In this document: positions 61,696 through 64,000 of the stretch, one piece after another | Layout: each line of letters starts with the position of its first letter | Numbering within the stretch: position 1 is the stretch's first letter | Source: Flavobacterium sp. SH_e | GTDB lineage: Bacteria; Bacteroidota; Bacteroidia; Flavobacteriales; Flavobacteriaceae | Assembly (NCBI RefSeq): GCF_025717045.1 | Contig: NZ_JAOVZN010000001.1 | Location: 496,001 to 560,000, forward strand | DNA length: 64,000 nt | Direction: 5' to 3' | Translations under genes and position numbers: made by a program | Notes under the pieces: model-generated | Database searches by the model: none | What the model was told of the DNA's origin: nothing | The model's input: the letters and a program-made list of their open reading frames with translations, nothing else

Positions 61696-64000
61696 ATGAA
61701 ACATAAATTACTTTTTCTTCTTTTCTTAATAACTACTCAATTATTTTCACAAAGCAAAAATCAATCTATTGGTTTTAAAGAGAATAAAGGTCAAATTATT
61801 GATCAAAACGGAAAGCAAAATAATGCTGTAAAATATCTATTGAACTCAAATGGATTAAATATTCAGTTGAAAAAAAATGGATTTTCTTATGATATTTATG
61901 AAGTAAAAAAGATTCCAATTGTTCGTTCTGCAACAGCAAAAACCCTTCCTTATCAAATTCCTGAAAAAGAGGAAAAAGAACAGTTTAATCTAGAATATAT
62001 TTTTCATAGAGTAGATATAGATTTTGTAAATTCTAATTCTAAAGTTGAATTAATTACGGAACAAAAATCATCTGATTTTGACAATTATTACAATGTTCCT
62101 AACAAACCTGAAGGCGTTCTGGAAGTTCATCAATATAGACAGATTACCTACAAAAACATTTATCCTAATATTGATGTTGTTTTTACAATTCCTGAAGACC
62201 CTCAAAAAACGGTTGAATATAATTTTGTCATTCATCCAAAAGGAAAAATCTCTGATATTCAATTAAAATTTAGCGGTGCTGAAACAAATTTGGTTGATAA
62301 TAAAATCCAAATGAATGTTCGTTTTGGAAAAATGGAGGAAACGCTTCCTGCAAGTTGGATTGAAGAAAAGGGAAATAGAAAAGGAATTGTTGTAGGATAT
62401 CAAAAATTAAAAAAGAATGTTTATGGATTTCGTTCAGCCAATTTTTTAGCTGGAAAAAAAGTTGTTATTGATCCTGTGCCGACTAGGCTTTGGGGGACTT
62501 TCTATGGAGATGAAACTGGAAATGATGCTGCAAATTGGTATCCTTCTGACTTAACGACTGATTCCTTAGGAAATGCTTATGTTTCAGGAACTACAACATC
62601 TCAAAGTCCTTCTTATGCTACTTCTGGAGCACATCAAACAAGCACAAACCATCCGTATGTCAATTCAATTACAAATGGTATTCTTTTTAAGTTTGATAAA
62701 AATGGCAATAGACTATGGGGAACCTACTATGCTGGTACACAATATGTTTATATTTATGGTGTAAAAACTGATTCACAAAATAATGTTTTAATTACAGGCT
62801 ATACAGGATCAGAGACAAATATTAGTACTTTAGGATCTTTTCAACCTAATTTAAACGGATACTCAGATGCTTTCTTAGTAAAATTTAACAGTAGCGGAGT
62901 TAGACAATGGAGCACCTATTTTGGAGGTGAAGACAGCGATTACGCGACTGACTTAGATCTTGATAATAATGATAATATTTACATTGTTGGCAAAACTTCT
63001 AGCAAAACACACATTGCAATAAATAGTAATTTTCAAAACCAACTTAGCAATTCGACAAATCCATACACAATACCTACTGATGGATTTATTACAAAATTTA
63101 ATCAAAATGGCAATTTAATTTGGAGCACATATGTTGGAGGTAACGGAACTGATTCTTTTAGTACTGTTGCTATAAAAGATTCCTATTTGGTAGTTGCTGG
63201 TAGTAGCGATAGTACAAATAATATGACAACACCTGGAGTTTTTCAAGAGAATTTAAATCCAACATATCCTGGAGATGGCTATGTCTGTAAATTCTCATTA
63301 GATGGTGCAAGAATTTGGGGCAGTTATTATGGTGGTAGCTCCCCGATGGAAAATATTGAATCTGTCGAAATTGATAATGAAGGAAATATTTATATTGGCG
63401 GATATACTTATAGTAGTGATAACATTGCAACATCTGGAACATTTGAAGAGTCAAATGATAATCTTTATAAAGGTTTATTAGCAAAGTTAAATATTCAAGG
63501 ACAAAGAATATGGGGCACTTACGTGGGAGATATTAACATTTCTTCTATAGTCTTTCAAAATAATTCACTTTATATTGGAGGTGGAAATATGGATTTTAGA
63601 ACTGATTACAAATTAACCAGTCCATGTTCTTACAAACCAAATCGGATTAGGACTCACTATGGGTATACTGGAAAATTTTCTTCTGAAGGTAATTTTATTT
63701 GGGGAACATATATTGGTAATGATAATACTTTGAATATAGATTTAGATTCTGATGGCGCAATATTTGTGTCTGGATTATCAAGTTTCAATGACGATATTGC
63801 CGACGAAAGTTCTTATCAAAGCAATATCTTGGGAAGTAAAAATTTTTTCTTAATGAAATTTTCAGAAAATCTGTCCTTCACAATTCCTGAAATTACATCA
63901 AATTCTCCAATATGCACTGGAAAAACACTGGACCTAAAAGCATCAGGAGGAACTAATTACATATGGACTGGTCCAAATGGATTTACATCTACAGACCAAA
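61696..64000 (+). CDS. SBBP-repeat secreted protein (3' partial)
   Basis: The frame is open from ATG 61696 to the window end (768 residues seen). A signal peptide ends near TTQLFSQ. Residues about 25-260 form the conserved N-terminal domain that precedes SBBP repeats (IGFKENKGQIIDQNG, YKNIYPNIDVVF, VIHPKGKISDIQLKF). The SBBP beta-propeller repeats follow, each near LWGTYY or WSTYFGG with D-x-x-x-N-x-Y-I/V-x-G-x-T, about every 60-70 residues. At the end an Ig-like/PKD segment begins (YIWTGPNGFTSTD). Such proteins in Flavobacteriia usually end in a T9SS type B sorting domain, here beyond the window. It is probably a surface or secreted adhesin-like protein. Confidence 0.88.
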   Translation, partial: MKHKLLFLLFLITTQLFSQSKNQSIGFKENKGQIIDQNGKQNNAVKYLLNSNGLNIQLKKNGFSYDIYEVKKIPIVRSATAKTLPYQIPEKEEKEQFNLEYIFHRVDIDFVNSNSKVELITEQKSSDFDNYYNVPNKPEGVLEVHQYRQITYKNIYPNIDVVFTIPEDPQKTVEYNFVIHPKGKISDIQLKFSGAETNLVDNKIQMNVRFGKMEETLPASWIEEKGNRKGIVVGYQKLKKNVYGFRSANFLAGKKVVIDPVPTRLWGTFYGDETGNDAANWYPSDLTTDSLGNAYVSGTTTSQSPSYATSGAHQTSTNHPYVNSITNGILFKFDKNGNRLWGTYYAGTQYVYIYGVKTDSQNNVLITGYTGSETNISTLGSFQPNLNGYSDAFLVKFNSSGVRQWSTYFGGEDSDYATDLDLDNNDNIYIVGKTSSKTHIAINSNFQNQLSNSTNPYTIPTDGFITKFNQNGNLIWSTYVGGNGTDSFSTVAIKDSYLVVAGSSDSTNNMTTPGVFQENLNPTYPGDGYVCKFSLDGARIWGSYYGGSSPMENIESVEIDNEGNIYIGGYTYSSDNIATSGTFEESNDNLYKGLLAKLNIQGQRIWGTYVGDINISSIVFQNNSLYIGGGNMDFRTDYKLTSPCSYKPNRIRTHYGYTGKFSSEGNFIWGTYIGNDNTLNIDLDSDGAIFVSGLSSFNDDIADESSYQSNILGSKNFFLMKFSENLSFTIPEITSNSPICTGKTLDLKASGGTNYIWTGPNGFTSTDQ

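Noticed and set aside
62573..63484. Short frames on both strands near the right edge
   Set aside because: They overlap the large SBBP-repeat gene that is open from 61696 to the window end.

Overview
The window is a low-GC chromosomal segment from a member of the Flavobacteriia, most likely Flavobacterium. The evidence is SusC/SusD pairs, two proteins built for type IX secretion (one shows the type B sorting domain), promoter -7 elements of the TAnnTTTG type, weak Shine-Dalgarno signals, and many short intergenic repeats typical of that genus. Both ends cut genes: a phosphoesterase/outer-membrane-barrel protein enters at base 1 and an SBBP-repeat secreted protein leaves at base 64000.

Bases 1-23400 are mostly housekeeping and envelope genes. 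They hold the barrel fusion protein, a propeller lipoprotein, a 350-residue orphan with kinase-like motifs, a two-gene ABC exporter, a T9SS type B adhesin-like protein, typA, a PAS histidine kinase with a receiver-only partner, rpsT, two tRNA-Glu genes, proS, a Gly/Tyr/Trp-rich lipoprotein, a FadL-like protein, rimO, a small secreted protein, a murein amidase and a porin.

Bases 24016-52222 form a large polysaccharide utilisation locus for beta-mannan, probably acetylated galactoglucomannan. A leftward arm carries SusC, SusD, two surface glycan-binding lipoproteins, a GH27 alpha-galactosidase and a GH5 endo-glycanase. An AraC-type regulator sits at the divide. A rightward arm carries GH26, an inner-membrane sugar symporter, a GH130 phosphorylase, a mannobiose 2-epimerase, a small binding protein, a second GH26, GH5_7 and GH97. 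Further leftward genes are an aldo/keto reductase, a GH3 beta-glucosidase and two SGNH-type deacetylases. A DUF433/PIN-like toxin-antitoxin pair interrupts this last part. The inferred flow is: deacetylation and backbone cleavage outside, uptake by SusCD, galactose removal in the periplasm, import of mannobiose by the symporter, epimerisation to mannosyl-glucose, then phosphorolysis to mannose-1-phosphate and glucose.

Bases 52400-64000 hold an NlpC/P60 hydrolase, a frameshifted gene of unknown function, an L,D-transpeptidase, a DUF1573 protein, a histidine kinase/response regulator pair, an MBL-fold hydrolase, a B12-binding radical SAM protein and the truncated SBBP protein.

The points most worth a second look are: kinase-like motifs in two neighbouring proteins, one of them between a phosphatase and an outer-membrane barrel; a fasciclin-TIG surface glycan-binding protein; a candidate operator and an intra-operon terminator in the mannan locus; several structured or palindromic intergenic elements; and phase-locked 7- and 8-bp repeats, one of which has become part of a coding region.
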